DNA from: Scleroderma bovista
Lineage: Eukaryota > Basidiomycota > Agaricomycetes > Boletales > Sclerodermataceae
Direction: 5' to 3'
NCBI GenBank assembly: GCA_037178675.1
Contig: JAYMGJ010000272.1
Location: 1 to 51,533 of the forward strand
DNA length: 51,533 nucleotides
Of the stretch, positions 1-10,227 are shown one piece after another (positions within the stretch are counted from its first letter, which is position 1; every line of letters starts with the position of its first letter). The notes under the pieces are model-generated. The model did not search any database. It saw nothing but the letters and a program-made list of their open reading frames with translations, and was not told the DNA's origin. The position numbers and the translations under genes were made by a program.

Positions 1-282
1 TATCTCTAATACAGAACATCAATAATGACATATGTTGTCCTAAATCAGCCAATTATGATTTAAGACCATCCTTGGACCTTTATGGGCTTTAAATAGCTTT
101 AGATAGTCTTTAATGGCTAGCTGACCTTTTGATGGGTTTTGTTATGCTTTTAATTATTTTAAATTATACTAAAGTCTTAACATTTATGAGTATTTCTTGA
201 CCACTTCCCTACATTTGTGAACCATTTTCTTCATATGATCATATCATGTTTGAATTTTTTCATTGTATTAATCAATTGCTAT
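1..282. other. AT-rich stretch without recognisable gene
   Basis: This stretch is rich in A and T, with runs of T, and I see no coding frame or repeat match to the rest of the window. It lies downstream (3') of the decayed Plavaka transposase and may be the 3' flank of that transposon. Confidence 0.5.
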
Positions 283-2648
283 CTACCAAATTGTCTGATA
301 TGCATACTTACTGGACCAGTTGTTAAGTAAGAAGGTACTACATTGATCCAGCACTGCTGTAGATACCCAATCAGTTGGCCAGTTATCTCCTATGTGTTCA
401 AGTGGAATCAACTGGCAAGATTGTCTTATGACCTTGAGAGGAACTACAGCACCAGGGGTAACTTGAAATATTCTGCTATTTCTTGGTGCTGGTTTTAAAG
501 AGACAACACTGTACATGTTATGGTGTTGACCTGGACTGTGAGAAAGTTGATACCATTCCACATAAGCCAAGGGCTCCTTGGGCCAGGATGGTACATTGAT
601 GAGCTGTAAATGAGGTATCACCTCAGGTATCTTAAATATTACCCACAGACATCCCACTTTCATACCTATGGTCATGGCACTGTCAGAAATAGGCAATCAA
701 TTCTGAGAGGAAAATCACCTACCCCTCAGTCCTGTGGTCTCTGCATCATCACTGTGTGCAATAAGAACTGTGTCAAATCTAGCATCTCCTTTATTGCCTG
801 TCTTGGCCTTCACTGCATCTAAGCCCTCCTGTCCATCCACATCATTTCCGAGTATGTCCAAGGGAAATTTGCATGAGTGCCAAACGTCAACTCTATCAAA
901 TGGAAGTTGTGCATTGGGAAGCTGTGCATGGGATATTGTCTCTGCAGGAGGAAGCAAGCTATTGAGATACTGGTGAAGATGTAAAGAGAAACCAGGTGCA
1001 TCATGCAAGATTTGAATGCTGGAGATAGTCTGACAGAGAACTGTGGGTCACTGAGAGATCATAGGCTGGGTCCCAGGGAGGGTTGGGGTGGAAATGGGGT
1101 GAGTAGCATCTCTTATCACATCCTGGACATAGCATTGAAAGATAGAAACCTTTGCCTGTTGAGTGAGCCAGTGAGTCATTTGTGGTACCTCATTCCTGAA
1201 GTTTGAGGCTTTCCAGCCCTCCTTGGCCATATTGATATGGAAATGCTCAAACATTTCCGTGTTGTAATTATCTGTGGTACCAAAATTCTTGATCAATTCC
1301 ACATAATGAACCATGGAGTGAAACTTTGGTACATCTAAGTGCTCTCTAACCCCAAGGTTGATCAGAATATGCTTGTGTTCATGGAAAAGGTTTAGAGTGT
1401 CCTCCATATAGTCTAGGCTGTCATCATCATGCATGGGATATTGTGCCAGGTAGATGAAGTCAAGAAGTGCATAATAGGAAGTGATCACAGGATTGGGAAC
1501 TTTTCCTACCAGACAGCCCAACAAGACACAGGCCATGTTCTTGCACTCCTTTCCCGAAATCTGAGACAGGCGAGACCAGCCCTCTTTGAAATGTCTAAGA
1601 CCAAAACAAGGTGGGAGAGTACTAACTCGATGATCCAATTCTTCATCATCCATGAGGCTGGAGCACCAAATAATCATGTGTTTGATGACACCCTGGTATA
1701 GCTGATGCAAGATGTCAGGTGTAATGGAAAGATGAATATCACAAAGGGGAAACCATTCCCAGAAAGGGTGATGGACACCACCAGAGACCAGGTTCCCCTT
1801 GCAAAACCATTGAAACTGAGCCTCCAATGTAGTAGCTGCTACTGCATTCGAGATAGTCGCCAGAGTATCTTGTTGAGTGCATGGTGGACCTGGTCCCCTG
1901 TCTCCAAGACTCTCAGACATGCACCTAGAACATGTCCCATACTTGGCACATGTGACCAACACTGCTCAGGATAATCTGCAACATAGCATGCAAGAATGGG
2001 AAATACAAGGCAAACTTTACCATCCCCCCCAGTCACTTCCATTCCTTCTTTCCCAGCTGTGATGAGGGGTTCAAGAATGAGGCACATTGAATCATGGAAG
2101 AGCTGCTGTATGCAAGTAGACCTTTGCCTTTGAGTTAAATTCTTGCCAACATTCTTGCTCACAGATAAATAGCCTATCAAGATGCAAGCATTTTGACTGG
2201 GTTTTCGATGGATGGCTCAGGAAATGTTGCCTAGAGTGAGGTAGACAGGATATGCAACCTTGCCCCCAGAAAACTGAGTGAGCTGAGTCTTGTCTGTAGA
2301 TATGATAACAGGAGAAACACTAGCCCCCTCAGGCAAACTTTGCTGAAATAACCAGATAAGCTACAAACAATGAGAATATATTATTCCATACTTGGACTGC
2401 ATTCCACCACCTTCCTGTCCACATCTCATGGTAAATTCTTTTCTCTTTTCTGGCATTTATGAGAACCTTCTTGGGCTTATATACAATATACTTTGCATGG
2501 GTAGGGTTTCCAAGTAGCGATCATATGGCATCCAAGGGATTTCTGTAATGAATATAGTGTTTTGCATCAGGATCAGACCTGAACCATAGAGATCGGGTTT
2601 GCCATTCAGCACATGGAGGGATGTTATCAATGATCTGATGGAGCTTGC
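283..2648 (-). pseudogene. Plavaka-type (CACTA-related) transposase, decayed and truncated
   Basis: Minus-strand fragments in several frames join into one protein typical of basidiomycete Plavaka transposases. From N to C they are: a block with STDKTQLTQF followed by a GNIS motif (about 2240-2330), an HDSM..LEPLI..AGK block ending in a YVADYPEQC motif (about 1980-2090), a long open piece (1048-1962) with PDILHQLYQGVIKHMI and FHSMVHYVELIKNFGTTDNY, and C-terminal pieces at 715-1008 and 283-696. The family cuts and pastes DNA with an RNase H-fold nuclease; the STDKTQ block probably carries one catalytic Asp (family knowledge, not tested). The frame is broken by frameshifts and TGA codons. The N terminus is lost where an A-family LTR begins at 2649. 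No terminal inverted repeats could be located. The family call is fairly sure; that the gene is dead is certain. Confidence 0.8.
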
Positions 2649-3280
2649 TGTCAAATCTGGGTCTACTCCAGTAGGGGGTCCAGTCAAGTTTGGATGAACA
2701 TGGACAAAGGAGGAGGGCAGATGCTGGACAAGAGATTAGTCTGGCCAGAGTTGGTGACCAATTGGATTCAACGACTAAGGACAACAAGCATTGATCCCTT
2801 GTGTAGATTCCAGTCAGGCAGAGATGGAGACAGAGACAGACAGAAGCAGGAGTAGTGACTATGGTTGATTTCAGACTGAGGTGTACAAGGTAAACTAGAG
2901 GGTACTTATACTAAGTAGAAACTAGGGTTGAGTACATACAGTGACAAGTAAACAACCTAAAAGGCAGACAAGGGGTAACCGGAGAAAGTACTAGGTCAGG
3001 TCCAATGAAAATAAAGTCATGACCAGTGAAAATAAACTAGGTCTGGTGAAAATGATACAAGGTGCAGGATATATTGAGAACACAGAGAACTCATGTCAAG
3101 ACAGGGTAGGCAGGTAAGTGTGGTAAGGGCTGGATAGAGACTAGACCAAGGGTCGTAGTTAGTGGAGGCCTATCTGTGCGACTGTGACCGGAGTAACTGA
3201 GAACAACTGGAGTTGAGTTGTAGGGCTGCAATGTGACCGGAGTGACCAGATAAGATCTGGAGTTGGACATGGTCGTAACA
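2649..3280 (-). repeat. Solo LTR of chromovirus family A
   Basis: In element orientation (minus) the LTR starts TGTTACGACCATGTCC and ends ACTTGACA, so it has TG...CA ends. It is 632 bp and matches the 637-bp 5' LTR of element A at 34,795-35,431 along its whole length. No gag or pol flanks it. The 5-bp flanks (CTTGC on the left, CTATT on the right) do not match, and the two sides belong to different elements (Plavaka left, B LTR right). This suggests a rearrangement through the LTR rather than a simple insertion. Confidence 0.85.
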
Positions 3281-4601
3281 CTATTGCTCACTATGGAGTC
3301 CACATTTTCTCTGGAACATTTCTCCACTATTGCAGCAGACCTCAACTATGACCTTCTCTTGGGACAGCCTCTCCCAGAGCTCCTGTGCACTGTCTGGCAC
3401 ATATCTTCCCAGCCTGCTCCCTCAGTCCCTCTCGTTCTCGGTCAGCGTGTTCTCCTCATTAGTCCTGCATCACACACATACTTTGGTCGCCTCAAGTCTA
3501 TCATTAGACTTGAAGATTCATATCTGGTTGTTTCTGTGTCTCCTGAGTCCTCTGCATATGGTCCTTTTGTCCCAGAGTCCTGTCACATCCATCTCCCACT
3601 GTCATTCATCTCACTTCCCTGGACACGTTGAATCTGCTACTTGCAATTCTCTTCTCTGCTATCCCGCAGCAAACATGAATGATACAGTGCTCTAGAACCC
3701 TTCTTAGGAATCCTTACAGAATACAGAACCTTCTCCCTACTGCTCTAGAGAAGACTGTACTTGGGGAGCACCAATTTTCGCGTTTTCGCCCTACAGAAGC
3801 TCAACCCAAGGGATTTGTGACACTCTGTGACCAGCTATGACTCTACTTGTCATTCCAGGCCCCCTGACACTGATCTTCTGGTTGGATCAGTTCTTCTATT
3901 ATCCCCCAGCCACTCCCATCAGTGGCACTGCTTCAGAAGCTCATCTCCAGATCTAAAGTTCAATAAATTATAGGTTATGCTTCCCTTCTTTCTGAGTCAC
4001 ACAGAGTCACTCTGGCTCACTCTGACTCACTCTGCTGTGCATTATTCATCCCCTCTTGGCATTACTAATCTCCATTATTCCCCTTATCAATCACTTACCA
4101 ATCATCCTTCAAATCATGCTTATTATGCTGCTTATCAATTCATGACTCATGCCCCTATGATTCATATGCATTATGTCATCGCATATGCTCATTTAGCTTT
4201 GATCTACTCATCCCAAGCTTTCCCCCCCTCTCTTTTGGGCCCCATGCAATGATTTTTCCATATTCTTGGTTATGCACCCCTTTTTACCTATGTTTTTGCT
4301 CTTTCTTTTGGCTCAGCAGCTTGTTTAGGCTCTCCCCATCAATTACTCAGCCTTATTACACTGCTTACTGATCACTTACCAATTCCTTACCAATCTCTTA
4401 CCAAGCACTTTGTCATTTGTGCTTACTTGGCCACAGCCCCTCCTGTATATAAACCAGCAGCCAAAGGCTGCAAGGAAGTGTCTGCTTCCCCCTCAATAAA
4501 GTGACCACATTCACTCTCACTCACTGTCTATAAGCTCCCTCTTTGTCTTTGGACTTGTAGGTCATTGGTTGTTCTGACCTCTTCCCTCACTTAGGCACAC
4601 A
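3281..4601 (+). repeat. Truncated long LTR of family B (copy B0)
   Basis: This is the 3' half of the 2.3-kb B LTR defined by the complete copy at 13,239-15,580. It begins inside the U3 ORF (3281-3631 still open, ending LPWTR then TGA) and runs through the TATATAAA box (about 4447) and the AATAAA signal (about 4494) to the end CTTAGGCACACA. It interrupts the reverse transcriptase-RNase H part of element K1, which resumes at 4602. The 5' part is missing where LTR A abuts it. Confidence 0.8.
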
Positions 4602-6464
4602 GCAGGAGCCACTGTTTCTGCAAAGAAGCTTTTTCTTTGTCATCAGACAGACATGCAACTATGATGGACGCATCCCAGACAACTCCAAAGTTTCCAAAAT
4701 TCACAACTGGCCATCTTGCAAAATGAAGACTGAAGTATGTGGCTTCCTTGGCATTGCAGGCATGGTACAGATCTGGATCAAAGACTTTGCAGTCCTTGCT
4801 CACCCCTTAGTTCACCTCACAAAGGTCTATGTACCTTTCTCTTGGGGACCCAATGAGCAGTCTGCAATGGACCAGTTGAAACTTGCTATCATTAATTCCC
4901 CAGCCATCTGCCCCATTGATTACCTGTGATCTGAGATGAGTTGACTGCCAAGATGACCTCATTGTTGGATAGTTGGTTATATTCTTTCACAGGTTGATGA
5001 TGACAGGCACCGCTGCCCTTCTCGCTTTGGCTCCATCACATGGAATGAGTGTGAATCATGCTACTCTCAAACCAAGATTGAGCTTTATGGTCTCTTCCAT
5101 GTGTTATGAGCTGTAAAGGTCTGGATTATCGGTGTTAAAAACTTTACAGTGGAGGTGGATACCCAATATATCAAAGGCATGCTGAATAATCTGGACATTC
5201 AACCCAATGCTTTGATGAATTGATGGCTTGCCAGTATTCAAACTTTTGATTTCAAACTATGACATGTATCAGCAACAAAACACCAAGGACCCAATGGACT
5301 GTCTCAACAAAAAAGAACAGTAGACAAAGAAGAAGAAGAAACTACAGAAGAAGTCAAAGAATGGATAGACAAAGTACTAGGATGTGGAATTTGGGTAGCT
5401 GGAGGAATAGACAAAGGGAGATTGGTAGTAGAAGTTGAAAAGGAGGTTTTGGTTTTATCAGTAGAGAAGGAGGTAAAAGATGAGATGATGAATGAGACCA
5501 TGAAGAAACAAGATGACGAACTTCACTCCATCAAGACATACCTTACCACACTCTCCATTCCATCTGACTTCTCACCCCAGCAGTGCACACAACTTATGAA
5601 TAATGCCCAGCACTTCTTTGTCCATGGGAATCATCTCTGGCAAAAAGACAAAAGTGGTCACCATCAGATTGTTTTACTGGCCAACAATGACCACCTTTGA
5701 GTACTTTGTGAAACTCACAACCAGCTTGGCCACAGAAGTATATACCCCACACATCACACCATCACAAATCAATTCTGGTGGCCCACACTGGATCTCAACA
5801 TTGCCTGGTACATAAAAACTTGCCATCAATGCCAGATTCAATTGGTTGAAAATGTTATTTTGCCTCCAGTTGTCACAACTCCCATGCCCTTATTCCATAA
5901 AGCCTATATTGACTCTATGCATATGCCAAAAGCACATGGCTACTCATTTATTGCACAGGTGCATTGTTCCCTCTCGGCTTGGCCTGAATGGACAATGTTG
6001 AGGACAGAGACCATGAGAATGCTTGGTGTGTTCATCTTTGAAGAGATATTGTGCAGATGGGGAGGACTTGAGGAAATCATCTCTGACAATGGCACACCAT
6101 TTGTCGCTGCTCTCAACTGGCTTGCAGAAAAATACCATATCCACCACATCCACATCTCTGCATACAATTCACAGTTGAATGGCATCATCGAGCACTCTCA
6201 CAGGACCATTCATGACTCTCTCATAAAGGCTTGCAATGGCGACATCACTCAGTGGCCAGTTCTTGTGCCCCACGTCTTCTGGGCTGACTGTGTTACCACT
6301 TGAAAGTCCACAGGTCATTCCCCATATTTCATCACACATGGCATTGAGCCACTTCTCCCCTTTGACATTACTGAAGCAACATTCTTGCTACCTGAAATCA
6401 ATTCTTCTGTTGACACCGTGTCTCTTATAGCTATCCGTGCCTGCCAGCTTGCCAAATGAGAAGA
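4602..6464 (+). pseudogene. Ty3/gypsy pol, element K1, part 1 (RT tail, RNase H, integrase)
   Basis: A decayed polyprotein of a gypsy family distinct from A and C. The first residues are the RT-RNase H connection (VCGFLGIAGM, HPLVHLTK, FSWGP). An RNase H region follows, then a Glu/Lys-rich linker (about 5300-5510), an integrase zinc domain with THNQLGH and CHQC, and a catalytic core with YIDSMHM, IISDNGTPF and GIIEHSH. The D, D and E residues of the integrase core (5842-6303) all remain. The frame has at least seven in-frame stops, all of them TGA, and at least one frameshift near 5840. It is cut at the left by B0 and at the right by C1; the C-terminal part resumes at 18,183 after the duplicated GAAGA. 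Confidence 0.8.
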
Positions 6465-7134
6465 TGTCAGAACTGTTTCCTCTGATGAACTCCAATGACA
6501 GTGGAGCTCAGTGTGAAGGCTGGGAACTGGGGGATAAGTTGCAGGAGGTTTGAGGATGTTGGCTTCAGTGTGTGTGCTGCGCCCTTGCAAATACTAGTCC
6601 TCGTATTTCAGAGAACAGAGATCCGAAGGTAATCAGAGGTGTTGGGTGATGACAGAGACAGAGGGCAGAGATGGAGGAGTTCACGAGAGGTATTCAAGCT
6701 GATATTCAAACTGAGGGACAATCCCCTCAGCGTGCAGAGTACTTATACTTTACATCAGATATGTACAGTAACCAAGAAGCAGAGAGAGACATAGTGGAGA
6801 CATAGCTAAGAGTCTGCGGATGACAAACGGATGAGTAACATACATGGAATGGAGATTAGTGATAAGCGTAACGGATCAAAAGGTTGACGGATCACAGCTA
6901 TGAGTAATCAGATCTAGTCTAAAATAGGAACAAAGGAAACAGGAATGGAAGCGGAATGGGAACATACAGTAACTGGAGGCATAGGCACAGAACTATATAC
7001 TAAAAGGAGACAGAGCATCAATTGTCGGAGTGGAGATGGATACGTAGCATTGAAGGTGTCCAATCATGATTGGACTTGAGTTTATAACAGACTAGAGGCC
7101 TTGTGGAGTCTGGCGGTGTCACGCGGTTGTGACA
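6465..7134 (-). repeat. 3' LTR of C1
   Basis: On the plus strand it runs from TGTCAGAACTG to GTTGTGACA, so its ends are TG...CA in either orientation. Within it, on the minus strand, are TATAAG followed by TACTC and a GAGGGGATTGTCCCTC-like inverted repeat. These are shared with the other C LTRs and mark the likely core promoter. Confidence 0.92.
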
Positions 7135-7153
7135 GTATCCCCCCTTTAGGGCC
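7135..7153 (-). other. Polypurine tract of C1
   Basis: Directly inside the 3' LTR the minus strand reads CTAAAGGGGGGATAC, a purine run of the kind used to prime plus-strand DNA synthesis. Element A has the near-identical CTAAAAGGGGGATAC at the same place. Confidence 0.8.
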
Positions 7154-7254
7154 TGAACCCTTGAGGGCCTTTGTGCATGTGGACTTCGTGATTTTTGGCA
7201 TTGTTCTGCTGAGATAAGCATCTTGATTGGAGTTTGGAATTTACTGTGGGCACA

Positions 7255-7260
7255 TATAAG
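7255..7260 (+). promoter_or_regulatory. TATA-like box of the antisense gene in C1
   Basis: TATAAG lies 60 bases before the ATG at 7315 and points away from the 3' LTR. The homologous gene in element A has TATAAA 57 bases before its ATG. The same spacing in two diverged families suggests a real promoter (inference). Confidence 0.5.
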
Positions 7261-7314
7261 AGTGCAACACATGTTGTCTGCATTGTTCATACAACTTGTC
7301 CTCCTACCACCAGC

Positions 7315-8562
7315 ATGACTACTCATTGCAACATACCCGTCCTTGGCAAACAACAGCAACATGACTGGAAGGAAGTGGAAGACCATGAGCTGGTCACCGA
7401 CTTGGAAGACGATGAGGCCAATGCAACGGCAAAGTTCGTGGAGCGCGAGCAGAGGGAAGTAGCAAGGAAGGCAGCAGAAGTGGAGCAGAGATGGAAGGTA
7501 GAGGAGGCATGAGTGGAGGTGCAAAGGAGGAAGGAGGTGAGTAGCAAACTTTTCTGTTCGCTATGTGATACTGATGTGAGGGTGCCATGACAGGCACGCA
7601 GAGCCAAAGAGGCTCACAAAGCGGAGGAGGCAGCAAGAGCTGAGGCAGTGTGCAAGGTGGAGAAGGAGCGTCAGGCTGAGCTGGCGAGAGAGTGCGCAGA
7701 GGCTGAGAGGCAAGTGAGGGTCGAGGCAGTGCAAAAGGCGCACATAGAGCAACAGAGGCAGGAGTTCAAGGCATGGAAGGCGCAGGAGCAACAGCGGAGG
7801 TCACAGGCATGAGTGGAAGCGATCACGGTTACCCAGGGTAGCAGAGGCATGGTGGCAGCATCAACAGTGGAAGCAGGCGCAAGGCATTCAGCATGCATGA
7901 GGTGTTGTGAGCACCTCAACAACCTGGTGGGCTGTGTAGCCCAGGCAAGCTCGAAGGTGATGGCGTGCATGTGATGCCAGGCTGCACGCAAATCATACTC
8001 ATGGAGCACAGAAGGGAAGGCAGCAGAGTCCTTGACAGTGGCCGGGAGTGGAACAGAGGCAGGCGGAGTGGCAGCACAAAAATGGGCAGCGAGGAGGCAA
8101 CAGCAGAGCAAGGTGAATACATCACCAAAAGGGGCCAGCAAGCGCAAGAAGGCGCACAACATGACAGAGGAGGAGGAAGCAGATGAGGAGGAGGTTTTTG
8201 GGGTGCCCCAAGCAATGGAAGAGGAGCAGCATGATGTGCTGGGTATGCTTACCCAGATGCTAGCACAGCTTGCGGAGTGGATGCAGGCGTCAGAGGCACA
8301 GGAGCAGGAGTGGGTGGAGATTGAGAGGGAGAGGCTTGAGTGTGAGCACAAGAGGTTGGAGTTGGAGCGGAGGTGCGCCGTGATGGAGGAGAGGTGAACG
8401 GTGGACATGGACCATATCAGTATGGCCATGCATCGCCAGTTTATTGAAGGGTCATCATCGGGAACGATGTGGAGCGAGATTGCAGTGGCGGAGCAGGAGG
8501 AGAAGAGGGTGGACAGAGATGACAAGGATGGAATGGCAGATGTAGAGGGAGAGGAAGATTAG
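7315..8562 (+). pseudogene. Antisense accessory gene of C1: coiled coil plus cysteine cluster, one intron
   Basis: This gene runs opposite to gag-pol, between the polypurine tract and the pol stop. I start it at ATG 7315 because element A has a homologous start with the same TATA spacing. Exon 1 (7315-7536) has an acidic start and a charged helix. The intron is 7537-7593 (57 bp, GTGAGT...ACAG with CTGAT as branch). Exon 2 (7594-8562) continues a long Arg/Glu/Ala coiled coil, then a cluster with CMRC and ACM(stop)CQAARKSY, where TGA stands for CGA and Tyr for Cys. That gives back a CX2CX6C half-cluster. A basic KRKK patch and a second long helix (QEWVEIERERLECEHKR) follow, then an acidic end (EEED). 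Four in-frame stops, all TGA (7510, 7810, 7972, 8395), kill this copy. A nuclear DNA- or chromatin-binding role is only inferred. Confidence 0.65.
7537..7593 (+). other. Spliceosomal intron in the C1 antisense gene
   Basis: The donor is GTGAGT, the acceptor ACAG, and a CTGAT branch-like site lies 19-23 bases before the acceptor. Removing the 57 bases keeps one coiled-coil frame on both sides (phase 0). The splice signals read only on the plus strand, so they support the antisense gene rather than gag-pol. Confidence 0.6.
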
Positions 8563-8679
8563 CAGACTAGCTACTTATTGAGTTTCTTTTTTCCTTTTAT
8601 TTTGTACCACAATTTTATTGAAATGAATTTGGTGCGGACTTGAAGGATAACAGAGAGAGTTCGGAGGTGGTGGAGTGAT
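8563..8679. terminator. Convergent 3' region between antisense gene and pol of C1
   Basis: The antisense gene stops at 8562 and pol stops at 8680 on the other strand, leaving 117 bases. The stretch is T-rich on the plus strand and holds AATAAA on the minus strand (about 8596), a likely poly(A) signal for one of the two tail-to-tail transcripts. Confidence 0.35.
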
Positions 8680-9604
8680 TTAGGCAGACTTGTGTGGACC
8701 AGGCTTGCCTGGGTACTTGTGATGGAAATCAGTGATGAGCTCCAACACGTGGTCGAGCTCAGTGGTGAGGAGCCACAATGTTTCTTCATCAGTACTGGCA
8801 TAGCCAGCCCAGCAGACTAGGTAAAGGAGTTGGCAGTGGCATCTTCTGCAGTCAATTTTTGAGTCTAGGATTTCTTTGACTTCATATTCGACTTCTCTGT
8901 CAACTTCAATCGGAGGTGGTGGAGATTGGATGTGGTTGGGAATATTGCTTTGAAGGGAGGTCTCGAGTTGAGACACATGGAATACAGGGTGCACAGACTT
9001 CATGGTGTCAGGGAGTTGGAGCATGAAGGAGAGTGATCCAGGTTTTGCTATTATTTTGAAGGGTCCGAAATTCTTGTTGGAGAGCTTCTTGGAGGGGCAC
9101 ATAGACCTGAAATACTTCGCTTTCACATAGACTTCATCACCTATCTTGAAATCCGGCAGAGATGATCTTTTCACATCTGCAGGGCCTTGATAGTGCTGTT
9201 GTGCAAGGGCCATCTCAGAGCGGAGGAACTCATGGAGTTCCTTGAGGTCAGAGGTGTATTCTTGAGTGCAGGAAGAGCTGAGGCCCAAGTCAGAGTTGAC
9301 TGCAATGTCAGGGTGGTAGCCTTTATTGGTGAAGAAGGGGGAGACACCTGTGGTTGTGCTAGGGGAGTTGTTAAATGCAAACTCCACAAGTGGGAGGAGT
9401 TTGGCCCAGTTGTCTTTTTGGTAGTTACAGTAGATTCAGAGATACTGTTCAAATGTTTGGTTCATCTGCTTGGTTTGACCATCTCCTTCTGGGTGATAAC
9501 CAGAGGTAAAATGCAGGGTCATTCCGAGAGCTTTTCTGAGTGAGTGGAAGAAGTGGGAGATGAACTCCGAACCTTTGTCGGAGGTGACATGGGTGGGTAC
9601 TCCA
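8680..9604 (-). pseudogene. C1 pol: integrase C-terminal part and chromodomain
   Basis: The frame reads the second integrase Asp (HVTSDKGSEF), then GYHPEGDGQTKQMNQ, then the GPY-like region (FGPFKII), and ends with a chromodomain (YEVKEILDSK, YLVCWAGY, EETLWLL). The catalytic Glu expected after GDGQT is Lys here (codon 9469-9471), whereas element A has QTEC at this point. A TGA after FEQYL (near 9436) breaks the frame. The chromodomain probably steers integration to methylated-histone chromatin, as known for chromoviruses. The stop at 8680 faces the antisense gene. Confidence 0.85.
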
Positions 9605-9782
9605 TCAGGGAAATTTTGAGGGAAAGATAATCCATTATAATCATCAAAGGGGGGTTGATAATGATAGATATGGGATATCACCAAAGAGGGGTTGACAATG
9701 GATTATAATCCCATATCTATCATTATCAACCCCCCTTTGATGATTATAATAGATTATCTTTCCCTCAAAATTTCCCTGATGT
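9605..9782. mobile_element. 178-bp foldback (near-perfect inverted repeat) inserted in integrase
   Basis: The two arms, starting CAGGGAAATTTTGAGGG and ending CCCTCAAAATTTCCCTG, are nearly perfect complements for about 70 bases around a central stretch of about 35 bases. It interrupts the integrase core between the first and second catalytic Asp; copy C2 shows the uninterrupted sequence. TCCAT occurs on both sides, but the exact target duplication cannot be fixed because the palindrome may extend by CAT. CAGGG ends resemble hAT-type MITEs (inference). Confidence 0.75.
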
Positions 9783-10227
9783 CCATATTTGGAAAACACA
9801 TGTGCGATGAAGAGCTTGGCAAGCTCAGGGGAGGTGATGGTGTTGTAGGTCGGAATGAATATTCCTTGCTTTGAGAGGTGGTCCACGATGACTAGGATGG
9901 AGGTAAATCCATCAGAAGATGGTGGCTGCTTGATGAAGTCCATGGATATGGAATGCCATGGGCGAGCAGGGATTGGAAGTTGTTTTAGTAGGCCATAAGG
10001 CCTGTGCCTAGGGACCTTAGCACATCTGCAGGATGTGCAGGAACTTACATAGTTTTTTACAAAGGTGCAGACACCTGGCCAGGTATATTCCCAGTGGACT
10101 AGTTCCAATGTGCAGTTCTGGCCGAAGTGGCTGGAGAGTGGATGGTCGTGCTTGTAGCGGAGGACTCTAAGGTGGAGGTTGTTGGTATCTGGCACGTAGA
10201 TCCTATCATCAAGGCAGAGTAGGCCAG
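9783..10227 (-). pseudogene. C1 pol: integrase zinc domain and start of catalytic core
   Basis: It reads MPDTNNLHLRVLRYKH, the HHCC zinc domain (SSHFGQN through CTSCRRAK-like CTSCRCAK), and then the core with the first Asp in SMDFIKQ. The foldback element separates it from the rest of the core, and the solo J LTR cuts it from RNase H. Confidence 0.85.

Noticed and set aside
1429..1974. Two plus-strand ORFs of about 90 codons
   Set aside because: They are shadows opposite the well-conserved Plavaka transposase frame.
7671..8525. 284-codon minus-strand ORF rich in Ser and Cys
   Set aside because: It is the reverse of the coiled-coil codons (GAG, GCA, AGG) of the antisense gene and lies outside pol; composition explains it.
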